This document shows positions 57,020-64,000 of a stretch of DNA of 64,000 nucleotides, one piece after another. Numbering within the stretch: the first letter of the stretch is position 1; each line of letters starts with the position of its first letter. This stretch comes from Prauserella isguenensis. Lineage in GTDB: Bacteria > Actinomycetota > Actinomycetes > Mycobacteriales > Pseudonocardiaceae. Below the pieces are notes generated by a model. That model searched no databases. It saw only the letters and a list, made by a program, of their open reading frames with translations, and had not been told where the DNA came from. The stretch is taken from the NCBI RefSeq assembly GCF_014191605.1, contig NZ_JACHWU010000001.1, positions 186,001 through 250,000 on the forward strand. The letters are read 5' to 3'. The position numbers and the translations under genes are program-made.

Positions 57020-58438
57020 ATGCTGTCAGGCATTGCCTCTTCTACCCGCGGGCGCAGTCCCGCCCCTGTACGCGCATGGCTCGTGCTGTGCACGATGTCC
57101 ATGCTGCAGTTCTTCATCGCGGTCGACGTGACCGTGGTCAACATCGCACTGCCCTCGATCGGCGCAGACCTCGGAGTCCAGGGCCATTCATTGACCTGGG
57201 TTGTGGTCGGCTACACCATCACCGGCGGCGGACTGCTGATGCTCGGCGGGCGGCTCGGAGACCTGCTCGGCCGCCGCCGCACCCTCTTGGTCGGCACGAC
57301 TCTCTTCGGCGCGGCTTCCCTGCTGGCGGGTCTGGCCCAATCCTTTCCGATCCTGGTCGTCGCGCGCCTGCTCCAGGGAGCCGGCGAGGCCGTCGCGCTA
57401 CCGGCGGCGATGGCGACCATCGTGTTGCTCTTCCCTGAGGGCCCACGCCGGTCGCGCGCACTGAGCGTGTGGGCCGCCGTGGCCAGCTGCGGCCTGGTCC
57501 TTGGATTCGCCCTATCGGGGATCATCACCGCCCACCTGGGCTGGCGCTGGATCTTTCTGATCTCGGTACCGTTCATCCTGGTCGTGATCGTGGCCGCGCT
57601 CGTCCTGGTCCCGGCAGACCGGTCCGCGTCTCGTGAGCGGGCCCGAGTGGACCTTCCGGGCGCGCTCCTGCTGACGGTGTGCCCGTTGCTGTTCGTCTAC
57701 GCCGCGATCGAGGCGGGCGAGCCTGCGACCAATCCGTGGGTGAGCGTGGCGGCGCTGGTCGGCGCGGTGCTGGCCGCTGTCGGGTTCGTGCAGGTCGAGT
57801 CGAGGTCGCCGGACCCGCTGGTCCCGATGACGTTCTTCGCGGACCGCGCTCGACTGCGGGCGAACCTGACGACGATGCTGCTCAGTGGGGCGCTGTCGAC
57901 CTCGTTCCTGCTGTTCACCTTCTACCTGCAGGACAGGCTCGGTATGGGGCCCCTGGGAGCAGGCCTGACGATGCTGCCCCTGGCCGTGGCGCTGATCTCT
58001 GCATCGGTGCTCGTGCCCCGACTGCTGGGACGCTGGGGCGCACGCGCGTGCGTGCTGGTCGGGCACGCGGCTGCTGCCGGCGCGATGGCTGTGATCGCGC
58101 TCGTGGCCACTCTGGGCGGAGGGGTGGCATGGCTGCTCCCGGCGATGCTGCTGATCGCAGCGGGCATGGGTTTCGGAATCGTGGGGCTGCAGTACATCGC
58201 GGTCAGCGGGACCACTGACCAGGACGCCGGGATCGCCTCCGGCGTCCAGCGAGCAGCAGACCAGCTCGGCGGAGCAGCCGGCGTGGCCATCTACATCGGT
58301 CTCGGGTTCGCGCCGGCCCTGCACGCCGGAGACCCGTTCGTGATCGCTACGGTGCTCGCCGTCATCGGGCTGATCGCCGGTGCCGTGGTCATCTCGCGCT
58401 CGCCGTCCACCGCGGCGGGACAGCCGCAAGCCGGGTAG
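57020..58438 (+). CDS. DHA2-family MFS multidrug exporter
   Basis: 472 residues with about 14 membrane helices. Family motifs: D1 AVDVTVVNIALP (about 34-45), motif A GGRLGDLLGRRR (about 76-87), and motif C-like GFALSGIITAHLGWRWIF. The ATG (MLSGIASSTRG) follows two GGAG sequences. Proton-driven efflux of a drug is expected. The inducing drug is probably a ribosome-targeting antibiotic if the upstream attenuator works as inferred. Sits in an island next to an integrase remnant. Confidence 0.92.
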   Translation: MLSGIASSTRGRSPAPVRAWLVLCTMSMLQFFIAVDVTVVNIALPSIGADLGVQGHSLTWVVVGYTITGGGLLMLGGRLGDLLGRRRTLLVGTTLFGAASLLAGLAQSFPILVVARLLQGAGEAVALPAAMATIVLLFPEGPRRSRALSVWAAVASCGLVLGFALSGIITAHLGWRWIFLISVPFILVVIVAALVLVPADRSASRERARVDLPGALLLTVCPLLFVYAAIEAGEPATNPWVSVAALVGAVLAAVGFVQVESRSPDPLVPMTFFADRARLRANLTTMLLSGALSTSFLLFTFYLQDRLGMGPLGAGLTMLPLAVALISASVLVPRLLGRWGARACVLVGHAAAAGAMAVIALVATLGGGVAWLLPAMLLIAAGMGFGIVGLQYIAVSGTTDQDAGIASGVQRAADQLGGAAGVAIYIGLGFAPALHAGDPFVIATVLAVIGLIAGAVVISRSPSTAAGQPQAG

Positions 58439-58456
58439 CCGAGCAGGCTGCCGCGC

Positions 58457-58486
58457 CCACACGGCTGCGGCGCGGCAGCCGTGTGG
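58457..58486 (+). terminator. Terminator of the MFS exporter gene
   Basis: Perfect 12-bp arms CCACACGGCTGC/GCAGCCGTGTGG with a 6-nt loop, 18 nt after the stop. It abuts the integrase remnant. Confidence 0.7.
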
Positions 58487-58630
58487 CTGGCGGCCGGAGT
58501 GCCTCCGACGAAAGTGGCCGAGTGGGCCGGCCACAGCGTCGGCGTGCTGCTGCGCATCCACGCCAAGTGCATCGACGGCGGTGAGCAAGCCGACCGTGAG
58601 CGCGTCGAACGCGGACTACGCGGCTGGTAG
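58478..58630 (+). pseudogene. C-terminal remnant of a tyrosine recombinase (integrase)
   Basis: The frame reads AVWLAAGVPPTKVAEWAGHS then VGVLLRIHAKCIDGGEQ to TAG. This matches the end of actinomycete tyrosine integrases (usual WLNAGVP..QVAEWAGHSV.VLLRVYAKCIDG). The conserved GHS is kept, but the position of the catalytic Tyr (RVYAK) is His (RIHAK). About 300 N-terminal residues are absent. It lies just beyond the 3' end of tRNA-Tyr, the typical integration target. Confidence 0.85.
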
Positions 58631-58704
58631 CCGTGGGGACGCATTGGGGACAGCCAGCCGGGCCGGATCGGACCGGATCGAGCCGGAGACAGCCGGACAA
58701 CATG

Positions 58705-58748
58705 AGAACGCCCCGGTGACCTGTCGTTCCAGGTCACCGGGGCGTTCT
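58705..58748. terminator. Terminator after tRNA-Tyr
   Basis: Perfect 18-bp arms AGAACGCCCCGGTGACCT and its complement with an 8-nt loop, 9 nt past the 3' end of the tRNA on the minus strand. Can work in either direction. Confidence 0.85.
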
Positions 58749-58756
58749 TCCATGTG

Positions 58757-58838
58757 TGGCGGGTGAGGGATTCGAACCCCCGAAGGCAGTGCCGGCTGAT
58801 TTACAGTCAGCTCCCTTTGGCCGCTCGGGCAACCCGCC
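58757..58838 (-). tRNA. tRNA-Tyr (anticodon GTA)
   Basis: 82 nt with a class II long variable arm. Acceptor GGCGGGT/ACCCGCC, anticodon loop CTGTAAA, T-arm GGTTCGAATCC. CCA not encoded. Its 3' end borders the integrase-scarred island. Confidence 0.95.
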
Positions 58839-58915
58839 GGGTGCCGGCTCCGTGTCCGGCAAGATGACAGCGTACCGCCCGCGGCGGGCGCACCCGCAGG
58901 CGGGTACCCGGTGAC

Positions 58916-58921
58916 TAGGCT
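58916..58921 (+). promoter_or_regulatory. -10 box upstream of yajQ
   Basis: TAGGCT, about 84 nt before the yajQ start. No clear -35. Confidence 0.4.
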
Positions 58922-59004
58922 TACCTGTTGTGGCCGCGTCGGCGGCCGCGTTCCCGAGACACTCCGAACCAGACAGCGAGAACAGACAGCGAGGTGCTTC
59001 AGGC

Positions 59005-59496
59005 GTGGCGGATCCGTCGTTCGACGTGGTGAGCAAGGTCGACCGTCAAGAGGTGGACAACGCGGTGAACCAGGCGGCCAAGGAGCTGTCGACACGGTTC
59101 GACTTCCGGGGCACGGGCGCGTCGGTGGCGTGGTCGGGTGACAACGCCGTCGTGGTGGAGGCCGAGACCGAGGAGCGGGTGAAGGCCGCGGTCGACGTCT
59201 TCAAGGAGAAGCTTGTCAAGCGTGGCGTGTCGATGAAGGCGTTCGATGCGGGCGAGCCTGCGGTGTCGGGCAAGACCTACAAGGTGTCGGGTTCGATCGT
59301 CGAGGGCATCGACCAGGACAAGGCGAAGCAGATCTCGAAGTACATCCGGGACGAGGGTCCGAAGGGTGTGCAGGCACAGATCCAGGGCGATCAGCTGCGC
59401 GTGTCGGGCAAGAAGAAGGACCATCTGCAGGACGTGATCACACTGTTGAAGGAGAAGGACTTCGGCATCGCGCTGCAGTTCATGAACTACCGGTGA
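59005..59496 (+). CDS. yajQ: YajQ-family nucleotide-binding protein
   Basis: 163 residues from the GTG at 59005 (product [17 protein letters not shown]), with GAGGTG upstream. The family's N- and C-terminal signatures are intact ([18 protein letters not shown]). YajQ proteins bind nucleotides; some bind cyclic di-GMP and act as effectors. An EAL phosphodiesterase is encoded in the same window, but no direct link is shown. Confidence 0.96.
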   Translation: MADPSFDVVSKVDRQEVDNAVNQAAKELSTRFDFRGTGASVAWSGDNAVVVEAETEERVKAAVDVFKEKLVKRGVSMKAFDAGEPAVSGKTYKVSGSIVEGIDQDKAKQISKYIRDEGPKGVQAQIQGDQLRVSGKKKDHLQDVITLLKEKDFGIALQFMNYR

Positions 59497-59562
59497 CGTC
59501 GTCGCCGGTAGTGACGGAACTCGGTCGCCGTCGGAGACCGGGCTCTCCGTGCACGTGACACC

Positions 59563-59583
59563 GTGTTGCGGGCCACCGCGGAC
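59563..59583 (+). repeat. Single 21-bp GTGTTGC unit (locus E)
   Basis: GTGTTGCGGGCCACCGCGGAC, in sense orientation 67 bp downstream of yajQ. A solitary copy of the element that is tandem elsewhere. The rest of 59497-59775 has no supported gene. Confidence 0.6.
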
Positions 59584-59775
59584 CGCACCGACGGCGGCTG
59601 TCAGGTCTTCTTCGACACCGGGCCGTCCCGCTAGCCGGTACCCTGATCCCCCGGAAGGCTGAGCCGGAACGCCGTCACCGAATCGGCGGCGCGGTGACGG
59701 CGGGTCGGTGCCGGTGCGCGACGCGGCGAGGCGGTCGACGACCCGACCGGGCGGAATCGGCATGAAGGGCGGGCG

Positions 59776-60657
59776 ATGAAGGGCATCGTGCTGGCGGGCG
59801 GCAGCGGAACGCGGCTGCACCCGATCACGCAGGCCGTGTCGAAGCAGCTCCTGCCCGTCTACGACAAGCCGATGATCTATTACCCGATCTCGGTGCTGAT
59901 GCTCGCGGGCATCCGCGAGATCTTGATCATCTCCACGCCCTCGGACCTGCCGAACTTCCAGCGTCTCCTCGGCGACGGCAGCCAGTTCGGCATCGAACTC
60001 GCCTACGCAGAACAGGCCGCGCCGAACGGCCTGGCCGAGGCGTTCGTCATCGGCGCGGACTTCGTCGCGGGTGACGACGTGGCACTGATCCTCGGCGACA
60101 ACATCTTCTACGGCCAGGGCTTCTCGCGCACCCTGCAGGCCGAGGTCGCGGACCTCGACGGCTGCGTACTGTTCGGCTACCCGGTCAAGGATCCGCAGCG
60201 TTACGGCGTCGGCGAGATCGCCCCGGACGGCACGCTGCTGTCCATCGAGGAGAAGCCCGCGGTGCCGCGGTCGAACAAGGCGATCACGGGGCTGTACCTC
60301 TACGACAACCAGGTCGTCGACATCGCCCGTGGGCTGAAACCCTCGGCGCGCGGCGAACTCGAGATCACCGACGTCAACCTGACGTACCTGCGCGAAGGCC
60401 GTGCCCGACTGGTCGAGTTCTCCCGCGGGTTCGCCTGGCTGGACACCGGTACGCACGACTCGCTGCTCGAGGCGGGCCAGTTCGTGCAGGTGCTGGAACA
60501 CCGCACCGGAGTGCGCATCGCCTGCCTCGAAGAGGTCGCGCTGCGGATGGGCTACATCGACGCCGACGAGTGCCACCGGCTCGGCGCCAAGCTCGCCAAG
60601 AGCGGCTACGGCGACTACGTCATGGACATCGCGAAGGCGGCGGGCGCCACCGGCTGA
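59776..60657 (+). CDS. rmlA: Glucose-1-phosphate thymidylyltransferase
   Basis: 293 residues. Makes dTDP-glucose, the first step to dTDP-rhamnose. N-terminal nucleotide-binding signature [16 protein letters not shown], then [26 protein letters not shown] (catalytic Asp) and the EEKP motif. Full length, with AAGGGCGGG before the ATG. The other rml genes are not adjacent here. Confidence 0.97.
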   Translation: MKGIVLAGGSGTRLHPITQAVSKQLLPVYDKPMIYYPISVLMLAGIREILIISTPSDLPNFQRLLGDGSQFGIELAYAEQAAPNGLAEAFVIGADFVAGDDVALILGDNIFYGQGFSRTLQAEVADLDGCVLFGYPVKDPQRYGVGEIAPDGTLLSIEEKPAVPRSNKAITGLYLYDNQVVDIARGLKPSARGELEITDVNLTYLREGRARLVEFSRGFAWLDTGTHDSLLEAGQFVQVLEHRTGVRIACLEEVALRMGYIDADECHRLGAKLAKSGYGDYVMDIAKAAGATG

Positions 60658-60671
60658 GCCGGCCCCTCCCC

Positions 60672-60713
60672 CGTGTCCTGAGCGCAGGACACCGGGTCTG
60701 CACTCAGGACACG
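60672..60713. terminator. Bidirectional terminator between rmlA and htpX
   Basis: Arms CGTGTCCTGAGCGCAG (60672-60687) and CTGCACTCAGGACACG (60698-60713) pair over 15 of 16 positions. The left arm can instead pair with the loop (GTGTCCTG/CAGGACAC). Confidence 0.75.
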
Positions 60714-60723
60714 CGGCGATGGC

Positions 60724-60814
60724 GCTACACGGCTCCCGCGAAACGCAACACGGCCCCTGGGATCCGCAACACGGCCCCCGGAATCCGCAACACGCGCGCC
60801 GGAGGGTGCAACAC
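60724..60814 (-). repeat. 21-bp GTGTTGC repeat cluster D (5 units)
   Basis: Plus-strand GCAACAC cores at 60724 (one mismatch), 60745, 60766, 60787 and 60808, exactly 21 bp apart. Sense with htpX, beginning 17 bp after its stop. Confidence 0.92.
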
Positions 60815-60830
60815 GGCGCGCTCAGGCGGG

Positions 60831-61691
60831 TCAGAGCCCGCGGCGGGCCATGTCCTCCAGTCGACGGATGCGGTCGTCGATCGGCGGGTGACTGGAGAAC
60901 AGCTTCGACATCCGCTCACCGGGGCGGAACGGGTTCGCGATCATGAGGTGCGACTGCGACACGAGCTTCGGTTCGGGGGCCAGCGGTGCGGCGCTCGTGC
61001 CCCGTTCCAGCTTCCGCAACGCCGACGCCAGTGCCAGCGGATCGCCCGTCAGTTCGGCGCCCGACGTGTCCGCCTGGTACTCGCGCGACCGACTCACGCT
61101 CATCTTGATGATCCCGGCGGCGACCGGCCCGAGCAGCGCCAACAGCAGCATGCCGATCGGGTTGCCGCCCTCACGGTTCCCGCCGAACATGCCCGCGAAC
61201 ATCGCCATGTTGGCCAGGAAACTGACCACGCTGGCGAGCGCACCCGCCACCGACGAGATGAGGATGTCGCGGTTGTAGACATGCGCGAGTTCGTGGCCGA
61301 GGACGGCCCGCAGCTCGCGTTCGTCGAGGATCTCCAGGATGCCCGTGGTGCAGCACACGGCGGCGTTACGGGGATTGCGCCCGGTGGCGAACGCGTTGGG
61401 CGCCCGGGTGGGGCTGACGTACAGCCGCGGCATCGGCTGTCGCGCCGACGTCGCCAGCTCCCGCACGATGCGATACATCGCGGGCTGCTGCGCCTGCGAC
61501 ACCGGCTGGGCGCGCATGGCCTTCAACGCCAGTTTGTCGGAGTTGAAGTAGGCGTAGCCGTTCATGGCCAGGGCGATCACCAACCCGATGATCAGCGCGC
61601 CCCTGCCGAACATGCCGCTGATGCCGATGATCAGCGCGCTCATGAGACCCAGCAGCAACGCCGTCTTGAGACCGTTGTGGTGCCTGTGCAC
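60831..61691 (-). CDS. htpX: Membrane zinc metalloprotease HtpX
   Basis: 286 residues from a GTG with GGAGG upstream (product [13 protein letters not shown]). Two N-terminal membrane helices, the zinc motif HELAH (about 132-136), two further helices, and the third ligand Glu in SREYQAD (about 205). The C-terminal [15 protein letters not shown] is typical. Degrades misfolded membrane proteins at the cytoplasmic membrane. Confidence 0.96.
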   Translation of the reverse strand: MHRHHNGLKTALLLGLMSALIIGISGMFGRGALIIGLVIALAMNGYAYFNSDKLALKAMRAQPVSQAQQPAMYRIVRELATSARQPMPRLYVSPTRAPNAFATGRNPRNAAVCCTTGILEILDERELRAVLGHELAHVYNRDILISSVAGALASVVSFLANMAMFAGMFGGNREGGNPIGMLLLALLGPVAAGIIKMSVSRSREYQADTSGAELTGDPLALASALRKLERGTSAAPLAPEPKLVSQSHLMIANPFRPGERMSKLFSSHPPIDDRIRRLEDMARRGL

Positions 61692-61880
61692 CGGCTCACC
61701 CTCCTCCCGGTTCCGCGGGCGGGAACATCCCGTGCGTGCCGCCACCGCAGTGGCCTGCACCCGGTCCAACGCTCGAAGGCGCGGCGAAGTTCCACGTCAG
61801 CGACGTGCGAGTCTACTTCGGACGAGGTAACGGGGCGTATATCACACCGCCGCGGCGCCGATGTTCGCCTCGTCGTACAG

Positions 61881-61899
61881 TAGAGTTCGGCGCACCGAA
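61881..61899 (+). promoter_or_regulatory. -10 box and small palindrome ahead of the metal ABC operon
   Basis: TAGAGT at 61881-61886, immediately followed by TTCGG-CGCA-CCGAA (61886-61899). A repressor site overlapping the transcription start is plausible for a metal-responsive operon, but the palindrome does not match a DtxR/MntR box that I know. Confidence 0.4.
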
Positions 61900-61914
61900 A
61901 TCCGAGGGTGGAGC

Positions 61915-62931
61915 ATGAACGACACTGGTGACGGCCGTATCGCCGCCGCAGGGGCCGATACGCATCACCGGCACGCACAGCGGCGCAGGCGGGCCCGGCG
62001 CCGCGATCGTCGCGCGCTCGTGGCCCTTTGTGTGGTGTTCGTCCTGGCGATCTCCGGCGCCGTCGGCTACGCCCTCCAACCGGCGGGCACGGACAACGCG
62101 AAGCTACGGCTCGTCACCACCACGACGTTCCTCGACGACACCGTGCGCCAGATCGGCGGCGACGACGTCGAGACGGTGCGGCTGATGGGCCCCGGCGTCG
62201 ATCCGCACCTGTACCAGGCCAAGGCGGGCGACCTGCGCGAGATGCGCCGTGCCGACGGGGTGATCGCCGTCGGGCTCTACCTCGAGGGTTCGCTGCAGCA
62301 GACCCTCGACGAGGTGGGACGCACGAAGCCGGTGCTGCTGGCCGGCGAGGCGGTACCGACCGAGGAGCTGCTCAGCCCGCCCGCGGGCTCGGCCCCAGAG
62401 GAGGAGCACGACCCGCACATCTGGCACGACCCGGCGCTGTGGACCCGCGTCGTCGACGCCGTGGCCGCTCACCTCGCCGAACTCGATCCGGACCACGCCA
62501 CCGACTACCACCGCCGCGCAGCCGCCTACAACGACGAGATCCGCGCCACGGCCGAGCAGGTGGAGCGCACCGTCGACCGCATCCCCCCGGGCCGGCGCAC
62601 GCTCGTCACCTCGCACGATGCGTTCCGCTACTTCGGCGACGCGTTCGGCATGGACGTCGTCGCCATCCAGGGCATCTCGACGCAGCAGGAGGCGACGACG
62701 GCCGACGTCGCCCGCGTGGCCGAGCTGCTCGCCAGTGAGGACCTGCCCGCGGTGTTCCTCGAGACGAGCGTGTCCCGGCAGACGGTCGACTCGATGATCG
62801 CGGCGGCCCGGCACCGCGGCGGGGACGTACGGGTCGGCGGTGAGCTGCACTCCGATTCCACCGGCGCCGACGGCAGCTACCTGGGCATGCTGCGTGCGAA
62901 CGCGGCAACCCTTGCGGAGGGCCTGGCATGA
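61915..62931 (+). CDS. Manganese/zinc-type ABC transporter substrate-binding protein
   Basis: 338 residues from the ATG at 61915 (GAGGGTGGAGC upstream). A His/Arg-rich cytoplasmic N-terminus and one membrane anchor (ALVALCVVFVLAISGAVGYAL) precede a cluster A-I binding protein. Likely metal ligands: His in DPHLYQ, His in DPHIWHD, Glu in FLETSVS and Asp in HSDSTG. The Asp in the fourth position, as in PsaA/MntC/TroA types, favours manganese (or iron) over zinc. No His-rich loop of the ZnuA type is seen. Confidence 0.9.
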   Translation: MNDTGDGRIAAAGADTHHRHAQRRRRARRRDRRALVALCVVFVLAISGAVGYALQPAGTDNAKLRLVTTTTFLDDTVRQIGGDDVETVRLMGPGVDPHLYQAKAGDLREMRRADGVIAVGLYLEGSLQQTLDEVGRTKPVLLAGEAVPTEELLSPPAGSAPEEEHDPHIWHDPALWTRVVDAVAAHLAELDPDHATDYHRRAAAYNDEIRATAEQVERTVDRIPPGRRTLVTSHDAFRYFGDAFGMDVVAIQGISTQQEATTADVARVAELLASEDLPAVFLETSVSRQTVDSMIAAARHRGGDVRVGGELHSDSTGADGSYLGMLRANAATLAEGLA

Positions 62932-63821
62932 CCGCCGACGCACGTTTCCCCGCGGAGGCGGACAACGACACCGCCGACGCACGCTTCCCCGCGGAGGCGG
63001 AGGAGCGCACCGCCGACGCACGCTTCCCCGCGGAGGCGGCACATGACACCGCCGACGCATCCGATACACGTTTCCACTCGGAGGCTCCGGATATGACCGA
63101 ACCCGCGCTGCGACTGGAGGGCATGAGTGCCTCGTACGGCGGCAGGCCCGTGTTGACCGGTGTCGACGTCGAGATCCCTGCGGGTGTGCTGAGTGCGGTC
63201 GTCGGGCCGAACGGTGCTGGCAAGTCGACGATGGTGAAGGCGGCGCTGGGGCTGGTGCCGTCGGTACGTGGCACGGTGCGGTGGTTGGGACGGCCGTTGC
63301 GGCGGGTGCGTAAGCGGGTGGCGTACGTCCCGCAGTCGGACGCCGTGGCGAAGGACTTCCCCATCACGGCCGTGCAGGTCGTCGAGATGGGCCGGTACCC
63401 GCACCGCGGCTGGCTGCGCAGGCTGACGGCGGAGGACGACGAGTGCGTGGCGGCCGCGATGCAGCAGGTCGGGGTCACGGAGCTGGCGGACCGGCCGATC
63501 GACGAGCTCTCCGGTGGGCAGCGCCAGCGGGTGTTCCTGGCGCGGGCGCTCGCGCAGCGCGCGGATCTGATCGTGCTGGACGAGCCGTTCACTGCCGTCG
63601 ACGCGCGCACCGAGGCGGCGTTGCTGGAGATCCTCACGGGGCTGTGCCGTGACGGTGTGTCCGTCATCGCCGTGCATCACGACCTGCGCGACGTGCGGGA
63701 CCGGTTCGATCACGCGGTGTTGCTGGCGGGCACGGTCGTCGCCGCGGGGGCACCCGCCGATGTGCTCACGCCGGAGCACCTCGAGCGCGCCTACGGTATG
63801 GCGCCGTTGGCCGCGCGGTGA
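62928..63821 (+). CDS. Manganese/zinc-type ABC transporter ATP-binding protein
   Basis: 297 residues from the ATG that overlaps the upstream stop (ATGA). The ATPase core begins about residue 56 (MTEPALRLEGMSASYGG). Walker A GPNGAGKST (about 97), signature ELSGGQRQR, Walker B LIVLDEPF and the H-loop VHHDL are intact. The first 55 residues consist of three 13-residue repeats. An internal ATG at 63094 with GGAGG 8 nt upstream would give a normal-length protein and is a serious alternative start. Confidence 0.92.
   Translation: MTADARFPAEADNDTADARFPAEAEERTADARFPAEAAHDTADASDTRFHSEAPDMTEPALRLEGMSASYGGRPVLTGVDVEIPAGVLSAVVGPNGAGKSTMVKAALGLVPSVRGTVRWLGRPLRRVRKRVAYVPQSDAVAKDFPITAVQVVEMGRYPHRGWLRRLTAEDDECVAAAMQQVGVTELADRPIDELSGGQRQRVFLARALAQRADLIVLDEPFTAVDARTEAALLEILTGLCRDGVSVIAVHHDLRDVRDRFDHAVLLAGTVVAAGAPADVLTPEHLERAYGMAPLAAR
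62931..63047 (+). repeat. Three 39-bp tandem repeats at the 5' end of the ATPase gene
   Basis: Units 62931-62969, 62970-63008 and 63009-63047 begin ACCGCCGACGCACG and encode TADARFPAEADND, TADARFPAEAEER and TADARFPAEAAHD. A diverged fourth copy follows. Each unit contains GCGGAGGCGG, which resembles a ribosome binding site. Confidence 0.9.
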
Positions 63822-64000
63822 GCGCGATGGTGACCGGGGCACTGTCCGTCGATGCGGTGCGGTCCGGGGCGGCGCAGGCTTCGTCGCCTGCGGCATCGCG
63901 GGCCGGCACGGTGCAGGCCTGGCCGCTCGGCGACCTGCTGGACGCCCTGCCACTGTCCTATCCGGACGCGGTGGTCGTCGTCGGCACGGCGGTCGTCGGC
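63818..64000 (+). CDS. N-terminus of the next operon gene (probable permease, cut by window edge)
   Basis: The GTG overlaps the ATPase stop (GTGA); 61 codons are visible (product VSAMVTGALSVDAVRSGAA...), open to the end. No family motif yet. Position predicts the ABC-3 type membrane permease of the metal transporter, but the visible residues do not show its usual beginning. Confidence 0.5.
   Translation, partial: MSAMVTGALSVDAVRSGAAQASSPAASRAGTVQAWPLGDLLDALPLSYPDAVVVVGTAVVG

Noticed and set aside
35131-60814. CRISPR array interpretation of the 21-bp clusters
   Set aside because: The repeats are directly adjacent, with a 7-nt conserved core and no unique 30-40 bp spacers; there are no cas genes in the window.
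61692-61880. DtxR/IdeR-type iron box ahead of the metal ABC operon
   Set aside because: No sequence near the TTAGGTTAGGCTAACCTAA consensus was found; only a short TTCGG/CCGAA palindrome is present.

Overview
The window is high-GC DNA from an actinobacterium, most likely of the Pseudonocardiaceae. This rests on actinobacterial rpoB/rpoC, a complete mce locus, an S-nitrosomycothiol reductase (which implies mycothiol), leaderless-type starts with TANNNT -10 boxes, and the order tRNA-Thr, tRNA-Met, rpmG, hadAB, tRNA-Trp, secE, nusG, rplK, rplA, rplJ, rplL, mceG, rpoB, rpoC. That order matches the mycobacterial ribosomal/RNA polymerase region. The genus cannot be fixed from the sequence alone.

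Layout. Bases 1-31000 are a conserved housekeeping block read mostly on the minus strand. It holds rpoC (cut by the window edge), rpoB with a clear promoter, a complete 11-gene mce cluster (ATPase mceG, two YrbE permeases, MceA-F, two Mce-associated proteins) lying between rplL and rpoB, rplL/rplJ with an L10-type leader, rplA, rplK, nusG, secE and tRNA-Trp. An inserted plus-strand block follows (aspartate aminotransferase; an autoregulated GntR gene with a membrane partner), then hadB/hadA, a secreted S1 protease, rpmG, tRNA-Met and tRNA-Thr. Bases 31000-54450 are mixed metabolic and regulatory genes: an EAL phosphodiesterase with a degenerate GGDEF domain, GNAT, ctaD, DUF309, a tyrosine phosphatase, a glutathione-independent formaldehyde dehydrogenase, an isocitrate-lyase-superfamily enzyme with a divergent FCD regulator, MFS, LysR/SDR, a sodium:solute symporter with a small partner, two carboxypeptidase-regulatory-like proteins, TetR, mscR with its metallo-beta-lactamase partner, and a secreted HNH nuclease. 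Bases 54450-58760 look like a scarred accessory island ending at the 3' end of tRNA-Tyr: a truncated, frameshifted GNAT fused to a truncated formylglycine-generating-enzyme-like gene, a class IV aminotransferase, an MFS drug pump behind a leader-peptide attenuator, and the C-terminal stub of a tyrosine integrase. Bases 58760-64000 carry yajQ, rmlA, htpX and a manganese-type ABC uptake operon running off the end.

Two systems deserve attention. First, a family of 21-bp tandem elements with a GTGTTGC core sits in five intergenic places (about 18 copies), always in sense orientation just downstream of a stop codon. The spacing is almost exactly 21 bp, which is two helical turns or seven codons. 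Second, the MFS pump at 57020 is preceded by a leaderless 18-codon peptide gene whose stop codon lies in the loop of a perfect 18-bp stem, followed by a second structure near the pump's ribosome binding site. This has the layout of ribosome-mediated antibiotic sensing.
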